Assembly: GCA_017311185.1 (NCBI GenBank)
Contig: JAESUZ010003107.1
Coordinates: forward strand, 124,001-188,000
Reading direction: 5' to 3'
DNA from: Proteles cristata cristata
Taxonomy: Eukaryota > Chordata > Mammalia > Carnivora > Hyaenidae
Length of the DNA stretch: 64,000 nt
Under the pieces are notes generated by a model that saw nothing but the letters and a program-made list of their open reading frames with translations, had not been told where the DNA came from and did not search any database. Both the position numbers and the translations under genes were made by a program. Position 1 is the first letter of the stretch. Every line of letters begins with the position of its first letter. Below are positions 43,440-53,954 of the stretch, piece by piece.

Positions 43440-43720
43440 ACAGAGGAGAAGGATCTGTGGACTGGGGAAATCAGGGAAGGCTTCCAGGTGGAGGTGAGAT
43501 TAGAACTTGGCCCTGAGACACATAGAGGATTTAGACAAATATAAAAGAACAGAACATTCCAGAATCAGAGCTAGTATGGTCAATCAGGTGAAAGCAACTG
43601 GCTGGATAGGTAGCAAGTGTGAACAGAGAAAAGCATTATCAATGACTAAAGGCTTGGTTAGACTGGGTGGCGTCTCCAGGCTGGAGCAAAGCTGGGAAGC
43701 CAGAAGGTCATGGGCCTGGT
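43440..43720 (-). mobile_element. L2 LINE fragment, antisense
   Basis: aatcagggaaggcttccagg then tggaggtgagattagaactt, followed by acagaacattccagaatcag, is the antisense L2 3' order. Confidence 0.65.
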
Positions 43721-43724
43721 ATCT

Positions 43725-44735
43725 TCTAGACCCATCTAGTTCTCCACAGTGTCCTAAGGTTAAACTTCACTCTCCACAGGCAGCCCTCACCACCAGTTGC
43801 CATGCCACCAAAACACACAGAGCAGCGTCGGAAGTCAGCTGGGAGGGGCAGGAAGGGGCTGCTTTCCTCATGCACACCGCCTGCCCCACACTGCATCCTG
43901 ACCCTACCTCTTCTCTTCACTCTGACCGTGTCCCCCTACCCCATGCATCACGTGTATGCATGTGGGCATCTGGGAATGAACTGTGTTTCCTTAGGTGAAT
44001 GCCTCAGCCTCTCTGAACTCAAGATGTATAGTTTCCAGGAATGCACAAATTCTTCTGATCACAGGGTGGTCCGTTTTACTCTCATTCAAAACAGCCTCAC
44101 GGCATAGCCCCCATTAACACCTTCACACACTCTGAGAGGAAAAGAGAAGAGAAATAGCTCAGTACGTGCCAGGTGCTTTACATACATGTTGCCAGGTTGA
44201 CTTTAGGGGTTTTAAAAAAACCAAAGCACATCAGCTCAGGTCCTGTAAGAAGTCACAGTGAGGTGGGATTAGATACGCATGAGCTCTCTTTGTGGAAACA
44301 TCTGTAAAAGAAAAAGAGAATCGAGCCAGAGAAGCATAGAACTGTCAAACCATGACATGGGTTCGACCTCTGTGAAGGACACAGGGAAGGAAGGACTGTC
44401 AGATGGGCAGAGTTGCAGATTGCATCACGGTTCTAAGGAGGATTCGGCCAAACCAACAGAAGTCCTTGAGCTAAAGTCATGCCCCGGGGAGGCCTGCGTC
44501 TCCCAGGAAGGGGCCTGTCCTAGAGCCCGTGCTGTGCTCACTGCTGGGGGTGAGGGAGCAGTGCCAACACACAGCACCTGGGCTCCTTGGTCAATTAAAC
44601 TCCCTGCAGCAGAAGATCCAAGTGGCGCATTTTCATGGCTGCTACCCAAAGCAATGTGGCCTACCACCTTCTAGATTCTGATAAGATTTAAGCCAAAGAA
44701 AGGCGAGGCGTCAAGGCAGAAAGACAAGCTTGGGC
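43725..44735. other. Unique sequence, no gene seen
   Basis: Contains a short MIR-like string at about 44155-44185 (cagtacgtgccaggtgcttt). The 163-codon plus frame (43507-43998) starts inside L2, and the 131-codon frame (44279-44674) has no domain I recognise. Confidence 0.45.
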
Positions 44736-44739
44736 AGAC

Positions 44740-44875
44740 TTCACCGTAAGGCTCGTGCCCTTACTAACTGCATGATCACCACCAGGTTTTTCACTCACCT
44801 GACTCAAATTTTCTACAAAATAGGGTAACACAATCTTTTTCGTGGGTTGCTAAGAAGATAACTAAGGGCCTGAAA
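44740..44875 (+). mobile_element. MIR SINE fragment
   Basis: ttactaactgcatgatcacc, ctcaaattttctacaaaata and gggttgctaagaagataact keep the MIR order with high divergence. Confidence 0.6.
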
Positions 44876-44879
44876 CCCT

Positions 44880-45180
44880 CTCTCCCCAGCTCCACTGGGG
44901 GAAAACTAGATGCAACTGACTGAATGAAAGCCTAGGTCAGAGGCCCAGAAGAGAAGCTCCTTCCTTTTTCTGAAGGGAGGGTCAAGAGATCGAAAGACTA
45001 AGAAACAAGGATCGAAAGAAAGCCTCGCCGAAGCCCACTCAAAGTAGACAGAGAGGTGTATGGTCATTTGCCAGGAAAAGTACCAATTCTTCTGCACCCG
45101 TCTGGGTACTAAGTGCTTCATAACCTCTTAAAAATGTACAGGTTCTACAATGATCTCAAAATAAAAGGTTTATTCACAAG
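44880..45180. other. Unassigned sequence
   Basis: No repeat or exon recognised. Confidence 0.35.
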
Positions 45181-45257
45181 ATATATCGGTTAAGAATGCC
45201 TTCAACTGAAAATATCAGAAAATCTGTGTCTTTTTTTTCCCCAACAAATTGTGTCTT

Positions 45258-45705
45258 TTTTTTTAACGTTTATGCATTTTTTAAAAATTTTTTTTAATGT
45301 TTTATTTATTTCTAGGAGAGAGAGAGAGAGACAGCGTGAGCAGGGGGAGGGTCAGAGAGAGAGGGAGTCACAGACTGAAACAGGCTCCAGGCTCTGAGCT
45401 GGCAGTCAGCACAGAGCCCGATGCAGGGCTCGAACCCACGAACCGCGAGATCATGACCTAAGCGAAAGTCGGACGTTTAACTGACTAAGCCACCCAGGAG
45501 CCCCATCGTTTATGCATTTTTGAGAGACAGAGACAGAGCACGAGTAGAGAAGGGGCAGAGATGGAGGAGACACAGAATATGAAGCAGGCTCCAGGCTCTG
45601 AGCTGTCAGCAGAGAGCCCAATGTGGGGCTCGAACTCATGAACTGTGAGATCATGACCTGAGCCAAAGTCGGATGCTTAACGGACTGAGCCACCCAGGCA
45701 ACCCT
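45258..45705 (-). mobile_element. Felid tRNA-Lys SINE, antisense, host of a nested SINE
   Basis: Its perfect 15-base target-site duplication aacaaattgtgtctt lies at 45243-45257 and 45706-45720. Its body is split: 45258-45281 and 45507-45705, with the younger SINE between. Confidence 0.96.
45282..45504 (-). mobile_element. Young felid tRNA-Lys SINE nested in another SINE, antisense
   Basis: It has its own perfect 15-base duplication cgtttatgcattttt (45267-45281 and 45507-45521) and the young-type features (cacgaaccgcgagatcatga, cctaagcgaaagtcggacg; tail tttatttatttctagg). It is therefore younger than its host. Confidence 0.96.
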
Positions 45706-46114
45706 AACAAATTGTGTCTTAAGCAAGCAAGTCATTTAATTACCTCACATAACAAGTTGAAAGGTAGGGGGGTCTGGGGTTTGTTTAGTTCTTCCATCAT
45801 GCCATGGTGCAGGACCCATGTCTGTGCTTCTCTTGATCTTTTTCTCATGGTCACAAGATGGGTGCCACAGCCCCAAACATCACACCCTCATAAAATAGTG
45901 TCCCAAACAAGAGGAAAAAGAAAGGTATACAAGGGGCCATTTCTTCTTCTCTCATTTCTTCTTCTTGGGGAGAAAACCCTTTCCCAGAAGTCCCCTAAAG
46001 ACTAGTCCTTTGTGTCTCATTGGTCAGAACTAGACCACTCCTCAACCCATCACTGGCAGAGGTATCTCTGGGCATATGTCTGCTTGAACAAGACCGATGT
46101 CTATTAGCAAAGAC

Positions 46115-46640
46115 TGCAGGGAATAGCTCTTGAGGAGGCAACAGGAAGAATTTCTAGAAAGAGAATGAATCTTTCTATCCTGAGCATAGCTGAGGGCTTG
46201 CACAATTATATAAACACATATAGTGTAATGGGAACAATGATAAATAATGTACGTGACACAGGAGTCAGACTAAGAAAGGAATCCATTCAATCAATGAAGG
46301 GCGGGGATTCAGGGGTGACTAGAATGGTGGACACAGTCCATTACAGTGCAGTTGACAGACTCTTTGTCCTGGAGGTGGGAACAGGTCAGAGAAATCCTCA
46401 CAGAATCTACGTCTGAACAGAGCACTGCCAAATGAGTAGGAGTCCCCTAGGCAAACTGAGTTGGAGATGAGCACACTCAACCCACGAAAAGCTGTGTGTG
46501 TCCAGGTGAACAAATGGCTCAGTATTCTTAAAGGTTAAAGTTAAAGAACGGGCAGCATGTAAGATGAGGCCGGATCACGCAGAGGCCAGGGATGTGGATA
46601 ATGAGGAGCCACTGAATAGTTTCAAGCAGGAGATTGACTG
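46115..46640. other. Unassigned, partly L2-like antisense sequence
   Basis: The portion 46530-46635 (ggcagcatgtaagatgaggc, gaggagccactgaatagttt, caagcaggagattgactgaa) resembles antisense L2. The rest is unassigned. Confidence 0.4.
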
Positions 46641-46985
46641 AAATAAATATTCACTGTTCCATGATTAGAACATGACAACGTGAAGGAATCTCAAACACAT
46701 TTTGCTAAGCAAAGAATACAAACCGTATAATTTCATCAACATGAAGTTTATAGAAGAGTCAAAACGAACCCCTGATGAAAGCAATCAGCGGAGTCATGGG
46801 CCACAGGAGAGGGCCGACTGAGAAGGATCCCAAGGAACTTGAAGGAATGATGAAATTTTCCTGTATCTTTATCATAGTGGTTACACAGATGTAATGTATT
46901 CATTAAAATTTGTCAAACAGTATGCTTAAAATATGTGTATTTTGTTATATGTAAATTATACCACAACTTTGAAAAAAAAAAGTAT
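46640..46985 (+). mobile_element. L1 LINE 3' end
   Basis: atcatagtggttacacagat, gtaatgtattcattaaaatt, tgtcaaacagtatgcttaaa and tatgtaaattataccacaac followed by an A run is a typical old L1 3' terminus. Confidence 0.82.
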
Positions 46986-46989
46986 TGGT

Positions 46990-47212
46990 GGGGCGCCTGG
47001 GTAGCTCAGTGGGTTGAGCATCTGAGTGCTTTAGCTCAGGTCATGATCCCACTGCTAGTGAGTTCAAGCCCTGCATCAGGCTCTATGCTGACAGTGAGGA
47101 GCCTGCTTGGATCCTGTCTCCCTTCTCTCTGCCCCTCCCCTGCACGTGTGCCTGCGTGTGTGCTCTCTCTCTCTCTCTCTCAAAAATAAACATTTTCATT
47201 AACTGATTGATT
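46990..47212 (+). mobile_element. Felid tRNA-Lys SINE
   Basis: Head ggggcgcctgggtagctcag. Duplication aaaagtattggtg (46978-46990 and 47213-47225). Confidence 0.94.
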
Positions 47213-47228
47213 AAAAGTATTGGTGAAA

Positions 47229-47440
47229 TGGGGTACCTCAGTGGCTCAGTCAGTTAAGCGTCCGACTTTGGCTCAGGTCACGACCTCACAGTTCGTGGGT
47301 TCGAGCCCTGCAAGGGGCTCTGTGCTGCCAGCTCAGAGCCTGGAGCGTGTTTCACAATCTGTATCTCCCTCTCCCTCGGACCCTCCCCTGCTCACGCTGT
47401 CTCTCTCTCTCAGAAATAAACATTAAATTTTTTTTTAAAA
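47229..47440 (+). mobile_element. Felid tRNA-Lys SINE inserted at the neighbouring copy's duplication
   Basis: Head tggggtacctcagtggctca; B box ggttcgagcc is intact. Duplication attggtgaaa (47219-47228 and 47445-47454). It landed directly in the 3' duplication left by the previous SINE, so the target word now occurs three times. Confidence 0.94.
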
Positions 47441-47469
47441 AAGCATTGGTGAAAAGTATCCTGGCAGGT

Positions 47470-48160
47470 GGATTCTAGGGGAATCTGTGGGTGGGGAGCC
47501 CCCGAGAAGGCTGTGGGCACAGTCCAGGAAGAAGACCTGAGGGCCTGCACTGAGGCAGAGTGGGAGCAGAGGAAGGGCAGGGCTGAGGGGAGGAGCGAGG
47601 CTGTTCAAGGCACTGGATTTGAGAGGGGCACAGGAGGGAACACGACTTTCATTCTTGCTATTTCAGCTCCTCACCAGGAAGGGCAGCATCAGTCACCGAG
47701 ACAAAGATTCCAAGGGAGTAAGGAGGAGTGAGCTCAGATGTGGAAACACTTGGGTTCGTGATGGGGATGTCTTTGGGACACTGATATGTGTGGATTTAGA
47801 TTTCAGGGAAGGGGATGGGCCGGAGAGAGTTTGGTCCTCAAACGTATGGAACGTGAGTCATCCGAAAGGACCAAACTGTGTGGGAAGAGGTGGGGAGGGG
47901 CAGGAGGGAGAGAGCCCTGCGGAGTTCCAACATCTGAGTACTGGTCAGAAGAAAAGGTTCTAGTTCAGGAAACTATGAAGGACAAGTAAAACACAAGAAA
48001 AGGGCTCAGGTAGCAGATGTCGTCATAGAGGCCAGAGGGAGGAAGGAAGGGGAGAGTGGTCAGTTGTGTTAAATGCTTCAGAAATGCCAAATAGACTCAG
48101 AGAGACATGTGGATAGATCTAAGACCCACACACATGGGTATAAAAGGCCGTATTCAAACT
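47470..48160 (-). mobile_element. L2 LINE fragment, antisense
   Basis: The stretch cagttgtgttaaatgcttca then gaaatgccaaatag at 48060-48093, with the preceding purine-rich sequence, follows antisense L2 ORF2/3' region. Diverged. Confidence 0.55.
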
Positions 48161-48244
48161 CCCATTTCCTGACTCTTGAACCAGGGCTTTCTACATCCTT
48201 TGAATCACTGGGTTCCAAAGGAACAAGGAAAATGCAGAAAAAAT

Positions 48245-48348
48245 AGGGCACCTGGCTGGCTCAGTCAGTGGAGCGTGAGACTCTTGAGCTCAGGGTTATG
48301 GGCTTGAGCTCCATGCTGGGTATGGAGATTACTTAAAAATAAAATTTA
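48245..48348 (+). mobile_element. Older carnivore tRNA-Lys SINE, short form
   Basis: agggcacctggctggctcag head and ggtatggagattacttaaaa end. Its duplication aaggaaaatgcag (48225-48237) recurs imperfectly as aaaggaaatgcag (48601-48613), beyond the next SINE, so the next one inserted in its tail. Confidence 0.9.
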
Positions 48349-48562
48349 GGGGTGCCTGGGTGGCTCAGTTGGTTAAGCGGCTGACTTTGGCTCAGGTCAC
48401 AATCTCACAGTTTGTGAGTTTGAACCCCACATCAGGCTCTGTGCTGACAACTCAGAGCCTGGAGCCTGCTTCGGATTCTGTGTCTCCCTCTCTCTCTGAC
48501 CCTCCCCGACTCATGCTCTGTCTCTCTCTGTCTCAATAATAAATAAAACATTTAAAAATTTT
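48349..48562 (+). mobile_element. Felid tRNA-Lys SINE inserted in the tail of the previous SINE
   Basis: Head ggggtgcctgggtggctcag. Duplication aataaaattt (48338-48347 and 48563-48572). Confidence 0.93.
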
Positions 48563-48639
48563 AATAAAATTTCAAAAAAGAAAGAGAGAGAGAGAGAGGA
48601 AAAGGAAATGCAGGAGAATCTACAAAGGCTCCTCGTTTT

Positions 48640-48935
48640 TTTCCCGTCAGCACCATTTATCAAGCGTCCAGGTCTAAATCGTGGCCCACTTGCACAGTAG
48701 AGTACTATGTAGCAGTTTTAAACATGAAGGTGTATCTGTATGTACTTCTGAAAGATGCCCACAATGTTGACTACGTGTTTTGTTAAAGGAAATTATGCAT
48801 CTGGGAGGATGTACACCAACATGTCACTGAGGTTAATTCTGAATGGTGGGATCACGTGTGATTTCTGAAACTTTCAAATGTTTGCTAACCTGTATTTTCC
48901 AACTTTTAAACATAAAAAAATTTTAATCTAGAGTG
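48640..48935 (+). mobile_element. L1 LINE 3' end
   Basis: gagtactatgtagcagtttt then aaacatgaaggtgtatctgt, and tctgaatggtgggatcacgt then tttccaacttttaaac, are L1M-type 3' sequences. Confidence 0.72.
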
Positions 48936-48939
48936 TAGA

Positions 48940-49220
48940 AGATGCTTAGCTGGATCCTGGGGGAGAAGCGAACAGCCCACCTTGGGGGTGGGGTTCATGG
49001 GGTTCCCACTGTCACAGCCACTCTGAAAGGAAAGGGACGAGGTCCCAAGCCCCTCTCAGGGATGCAGGGACACTGGTAAGCCAGGCTAAGTGAAGAAAGT
49101 CACCATTGAGGAGGCAAGTCTGAAGACCACAGCAGAGGACTCGGAGCACCGGGCCCCCTTCAAGATCCACCCAGACCGTGGGGACATGGGAAGACCATGG
49201 GACCTCAAGGAGTACGAAGT
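48940..49220. other. Unique sequence, no gene seen
   Basis: A 74-codon frame at 49090-49314 (MKKVTIEEASLK...) runs into L2 sequence and has no domain. Confidence 0.4.
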
Positions 49221-49224
49221 CTCC

Positions 49225-49440
49225 GCCTGCCTCACAGGGCCTGTCCCAGACATCCCTCTCTGCCTCTGCATATCCTGTTCTGCCTGGAATGCCCTTCTAA
49301 ATCCTCGATCTTAGCAAATATCTTGGTAACTTTAAAGACCCTGATCTAGTATGGTTTTCCTGGAGAAACCTTCCCCAATAAGAAGCAGAGCATATGATGC
49401 AAACACCAGTGTCTTCATGCCTTGTAACTGCCACTTCTAT
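49225..49440 (+). mobile_element. L2 LINE 3' region
   Basis: cctctgcatatcctgttctg then cctggaatgcccttctaaat is a hallmark of the L2 3' region, followed by a gagaaaccttccccaata block. Confidence 0.75.
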
Positions 49441-49444
49441 GTAA

Positions 49445-49925
49445 CTACCCTGATTACCGGTCTGTGGACCATAGTAGCGGGTGCGCCCCTTAGGTCATCT
49501 TCACCCTGATTCTCAGAAGACCCGTCTACCCTGTGAACCCACAGCTGGCAGCGCCCCAGACAAAAATAGAGGTCTGGAGGGAATGAGGGAATCTGAGAAT
49601 GAACAAATGGGTCCTTTCATGGAGAAAGCCCTCCACGTGAACCAAACACTCCCAGTAATGCTCCGCACCCAAACTCAGGCACCAGTGGCCAGATCCAGGC
49701 TCCAGTCCCCTCCCCAGTGGTTACCCCAGTATGTATCCTGGGGAGCAGGTGCCCACTAGGTACGACACCCACACTAGTGCTGCTGGAGAATGGAAGGTGA
49801 CCACTGCCTGAGACAAAGGGAAGAAAAATGGGAACTCAGGCAAGATCCAGAAATTGGCCCTTTCTAAAAGCTTTCCTTCCACACCAAGCTCTGAGAGCCA
49901 AGATGAAAAGCACAAATACTGAGTT
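49445..49925. other. Unique sequence, no gene seen
   Basis: No repeat or exon recognised. Confidence 0.4.
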
Positions 49926-49929
49926 TAAG

Positions 49930-50910
49930 AACCAAAGGCACTCTCTAAGGAGAATTGGACATTTCCACATAAGGCAACAAAATTAGGAGAAGAGAATGAA
50001 ACTCTCCTGATGCATAAACCAGCTAAAGAGGCCCGGAGATTACTTGCTAGTTATGCAGCAAGCTTCCCAGAGAGCTAAGATGAAAATGGCCATGCCAAAG
50101 AAAGTGGAAATTAGGCCAGGTTACGAAGGAGGGGCACATACAAAAAAAATAACAAAAGGCTGTGCAGATAAAATCAGAAGAGTCGTTCAGAGAAAGAAAT
50201 GAGATACAACTTGTACAAGGCGGTAAAAGAATGAGAAAAACATTTTCTAACTATAACAGGCCAGCAAAAGGGGATAAGGAGATTGCTGGCTCCTTTTGAG
50301 TGGGGAGAGAAAGCCTATAAGCAATGACACTAAAAAAGCAGAGGCTTTTATTTTTTTCCTAGCCTAAAAAGGTCAGCTGTGATCTGAAAACTGAAAGAGG
50401 CACCGCATGGGATCATGAGAAGGCAGGAAGCCAAGAGGGAAAGAACTTGTGTATTCACATCCACGGGCCCTGATGACTTACATGCTTAGGTACTTAAGGA
50501 ATTGGCCCAAGGTGGAGTCAGATCACTAGCTCTAGCTCTGAGGGGATTTATGGAGAACTGGTGAGGAGCCTGGAGACAGGAGGGAGACCCAGGCAGCCTG
50601 TCCTTGCCTCTTTTTAAACGTGGGGGAAAGCAGATGCCTCTGGAAGTGCGTGGCCCATCAGCCGAGCTGCTATAATAGAAAACTACTGGGACACGTCGTC
50701 AAAAAATCAATCTGCAAACACTAGGTCATAAGGAATTAGGTAATAACTAGCACTGCTTTCCAAAGAACACATTCTGTCAGAGTAATCCAATTTCCTTCCA
50801 GGACAGAATGATGGGCCTGGTAAATCAGGAACGGCAAGAGACACATAATCTTCCTTAACTTAAAGAGCACGGCATTTAATTTCATCTTCTATGAGAAATC
50901 TAAAAAGAAA
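49930..50910 (+). mobile_element. CR1/L3 LINE ORF2, reverse-transcriptase region, decayed
   Basis: 50458-50520 reads cacatccacgggccctgatg then catgcttaggtacttaagga, translating like the STGPDG-HPRVLKELA motif of CR1/L3. 50770-50880 reads ttctgtcagagtaatccaat, ttccttccaggacagaatga and tgggcctggtaaatcaggaa, matching the QSNLISF-DR...LVN segment. Upstream, 50200-50250 (gagatacaacttgtacaagg) fits the inter-domain region. All frames are broken. About 1 kb is long for this ancient family. Confidence 0.72.
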
Positions 50911-51039
50911 ACCTAGGGAAATGGGGTCTATAGTTGGTGTTTCTGGGTTTGGATAAATGAAAAGGGGTTGAAGGGTTAACCCAAACAGCAGTTCTCTACA
51001 TTCTGTGCAGTATAGATAGATTAAAATGGGCAGAGGTAG

Positions 51040-51450
51040 GGGTGGGTGGTAGCAGGCATTGGAAATATTAGGGGTGAGGGGTGGCAATGAGGGGTGGCAA
51101 TTAGGTGTGGTGATCATGGTGGAGTTGGTCTTGGTGTCCCGGAGGTAGTGAGGTGACTGTGGAGGAGCTGAAGGTGACGATGGTGGTGGGGATGGGAAGT
51201 ATGGTCATGGTAGGGGTGGTAGTGGTAAAGGATGTAGAGATGGCCATGACGATGGCGGTCATGGTTAAAACAGAGATGGAAATGCTAAGAGCAGTGGGGG
51301 TAGAGGTGGTGATTATAGTGTAGATATTGATAGTGGCGGGTAGAGAGGTGATGGTCGTTTTGGCATTGATGGAAGTGAAAGTGGTGGTAGAAATGCAAAC
51401 AGCTGACAGAGGTGGACAAGGAAACGGTGCCAGTGGTGATGGTCATGGCA
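51040..51450. repeat. Degenerate GGT/GAT-type low-complexity array
   Basis: About 400 bases of imperfect ggtggt, gatggt and atggtg words (for example ggtggtagtggtaaagg near 51219). The minus-strand frames read as His/Tyr-rich peptides purely because of the repeat. Confidence 0.8.
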
Positions 51451-51454
51451 ATAG

Positions 51455-52215
51455 CAACCAAACCTAGACCAGACATAGTAAATCTGAGTTTCACAACCAT
51501 GCTTTGCATATCTCTGACACACACCCAAAATAGGCTGTTCTTTCCACATCTTTGCTGAAAGAAGCTGGCACAAGACTGTAGGCCATTGTGGGTTCAGCCC
51601 CACTCTGACCACCACGTTATTACCCCATTAGTCCTGGGGCAATGAGCCCCCTCTGCTCATATAGGATGGTTGGCTACAGACCCTAAAAGACCAGTGTGAG
51701 GGGAGGATTTCCTCCAGCCCAAAGAAGAGGGCACAGCCTGAGATCCCCCCACCCCCAAGGAGAGGAAAGACTTCTAGGGCTAAGTGGAGGCAGGCTTCCC
51801 ACGTACCCAAGAGCTCCCCTACCCAGGAAACTGCACAAGCTAGGGTCTGGGCAGGACTTTTGCGGGTTCTGACTTTCACACCTTTTTCAAATCTGAGTTC
51901 GATTACTGTAGGCCAAAGACTAGAGGTTGGGAACAGTGGGCTAAAGACCTCCCTCCACTTTGGTTTCTGCCAGGATGTGGCTGTTCTGTTGAGTGGAAAT
52001 AAAATTAAAATACCCCCAGGCCTGTGGGCCAGTGTGCCTCTGGAGTCCTGGGGGCTGCAAGAGAGGTGGGTTGCTGGAGTTGGCGTAGGCTTGGTGGAGT
52101 GTGTGGTGTAAGAGGGGGTTGCCAGCAGGGGCTGGACTCCCTGAAAACATTCTTGAGGCTGCAAACTCAGCTCCAGATTAAAAAACAACTCTTGCCTACC
52201 TCCTCGCTGTCTGCA
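51455..52215. other. Unique sequence with a 198-codon chance frame
   Basis: The minus-strand frame 51628-52224 has no recognisable domain. No repeat assigned. Confidence 0.4.
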
Positions 52216-52219
52216 AGGC

Positions 52220-52345
52220 CCCAACTGGGTGTGTGACCTTAGGGAGGCCCTTGAACCAATTTGGGGCTCGTGATGTTCTCTTGTATACTAGCGAGTTGGA
52301 TGGGATAATCCCTATGTCTCCAGCTATAGGTCTAGTACCCTAAGT
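52220..52345 (+). mobile_element. MIR3-like fragment
   Basis: gggtgtgtgaccttagggag, then gcgagttggatgggataatc and ccctatgtctccagctatag follow the MIR3 3' order. Confidence 0.6.
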
Positions 52346-52415
52346 GTACTTCACACCTCAGCTCTGTCCCCAACCCACCCGCCTCCAACCCTCTCAAGGC
52401 CCAGATCAAAGCCAC

Positions 52416-52434
52416 TGCTGCTGCTGCTGCTGCT
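52416..52434. repeat. Short (CTG)n microsatellite
   Basis: About six ctg units at the 5' boundary of a short antisense SINE. Confidence 0.85.
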
Positions 52435-52500
52435 TTTTAAAATAAGATCTATACTCAACTTGGGGCTTGAACTCTACTGACCAAGCTAGCCAGGTGCCCC
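52435..52500 (-). mobile_element. Short old carnivore tRNA-Lys SINE, antisense
   Basis: ttggggcttgaactctactg then accaagctagccaggtgccc. A possible duplication is tcaaagccactgctg (52406-52420) versus tcaaagtcacttctg (52501-52515), which would place the CTG run within the inserted segment. Confidence 0.8.
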
Positions 52501-52654
52501 TCAAAGTCACTTCTGTCACAAAGCCTACCTGCACCCAGCAGGCACAAGTGACCAAACTCTTCTTCTGTTACACCCTGTAGGTTTTGCCTACCGTCTGCCT
52601 TGAACTGTCAGATAGGAGGGTGCCAGCCTCAGTGCCTTCACCATCTTGTCTGGA

Positions 52655-52745
52655 CCTCATAGGCTTAAATCTCCTACACGGAATACTGTGCATCAGCATG
52701 GGTCTGGCACACAGGATACTGCAAACGAGAAGAGTGAGTGAATTT
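52655..52745 (+). mobile_element. L2/MIR tail fragment
   Basis: catgggtctggcacacagga then gaagagtgagtga, a diverged tail. Confidence 0.45.
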
Positions 52746-52769
52746 TCCACCTAAAGAAACTGAGACTCC

Positions 52770-53013
52770 GGGCCCCTGGGTGGCTCAGTTGGTTAAGCAT
52801 CTGACTTCAGTTCAGGTCATGATCTCACAGTTCGTGGGTTTGAGCCCCACGTTGGGCTCTGTGCTGACAGCTCAGAGCCTGGAGCCTGCTTCAGATTCTG
52901 TGTCTCCCTCTCTCTCTGACCCTCCTCTGCTCACACTGTCTCTCTCTCTCTCTCTCTCTCTCCCAGAAATAAATAAAACATTTAAAAATATATATCTAAT
53001 AAAAAAAAAAAGA
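52770..53013 (+). mobile_element. Felid tRNA-Lys SINE with perfect duplication
   Basis: Head gggcccctgggtggctcagt; B box ggtttgagcc. Perfect 17-base duplication aaagaaactgagactcc (52753-52769 and 53014-53030). It inserted into an antisense MIR, whose remains flank it. Confidence 0.96.
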
Positions 53014-53105
53014 AAAGAAACTGAGACTCCAAGTGATCACGTGGCTGAGACTAGAACCCAGATCTGTCCCCACTACACTGGCAGACATGACGTCAGGGCT
53101 GAAAT
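53014..53105 (-). mobile_element. MIR fragment, antisense, split by the SINE
   Basis: aaactgagactccaagtgat then gctgagactagaacccagat is the reverse-complement MIR core; its first part is the duplicated 52753-52769. Confidence 0.65.
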
Positions 53106-53109
53106 GCCC

Positions 53110-53810
53110 CTTGCAACACAGCTCACATCACAGTGATCCTTGCACAGTCTCCCAAACTTGTGAATGAACAGATCTCTTAAAAGGAAAGGTAGTTCTCATA
53201 GATCCCATCTGTGAGCTCCCAGCAGCTCCCAGGCCCGTGCTGGTGCACACCAACTGAAGGAACTGAAATCCTAGTCCGTGAAAATGTTTAACTTCAGAAC
53301 CCTATCCTTAAAATTGCTAAAACAATTTAATGCCACTGGAATTCAAATTTTAAAAGTATTCAGAGAACTTATTCTGAGGATAGATACCCTTGTGTATGAC
53401 ACACTGTCCTAGCTAAAAAACTAAAGATGTGAATGACTGATATATCCTCTTCGCTGTTGCTAGGTCCCAGGGTACTTTTCATTCTTCCATGTACCCTTGG
53501 AAAAGACAATGGGTAACTTATCGTGTGGCCCAGTAAGGTGAAAAGGCAGCCTTTGGGTCACCGGGAAAGGTAGGAGGCTCTTGGAACCCCTCAAAAGCTC
53601 TGTCTAGGACAACAGTTTATGCTATTTGCAGGTTGGTCATGTCTCCGGGGTGGAGGTGTAGAAGGGGGGAGGAGAAAGTTTCTAGGTTCTGGTTATAAGA
53701 AAAGTCTGACATGCTTAGATACCCCTTCCAAACTGCCACTCTACGTCCCAGTCAGCCCTGCTAATGAGGGAATGCTCTTCCCAAAACTGTATACAGCTCC
53801 CTGCCTGTAC
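53110..53810. other. Unique sequence, no gene seen
   Basis: An AT-rich patch at about 53275-53400 (ttaaaattgctaaaacaatt) has no assigned origin. No exon recognised. Confidence 0.4.
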
Positions 53811-53817
53811 CACTCAA

Positions 53818-53818
<1 letters not shown>

Positions 53819-53873
<55 letters not shown>
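53819..53873. repeat. (CA)n microsatellite, longest in the window
   Basis: About 27 uninterrupted CA units; open frames across it encode His/Thr repeats only. Confidence 0.98.
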
Positions 53874-53875
<2 letters not shown>

Positions 53876-53954
53876 TCTGCCTCCAAGCTGCACTCACATG
53901 TACTCTCATCTCTACAGAGATGAGGCAAAGCCTCTACTCCCCAGAGAAGACCAG

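Larger units (their letters stand above)
45180..46110. repeat. Old interspersed repeat, family not assigned, interrupted by two SINEs
   Basis: Left part: aagaatgccttcaactgaaa (45192 on). Right part, 45721-46110: tcatggtcacaagatgggtg, ccacagccccaaacatcaca, tttgtgtctcattggtcaga, cccatcactggcagagg. This order is common in mammals and shares words with 37650-38345, but I cannot name it reliably. Confidence 0.5.

Noticed and set aside
51628..52224. 198-codon minus-strand frame
   Set aside because: No domain or family resemblance and no exon boundaries; probably chance.
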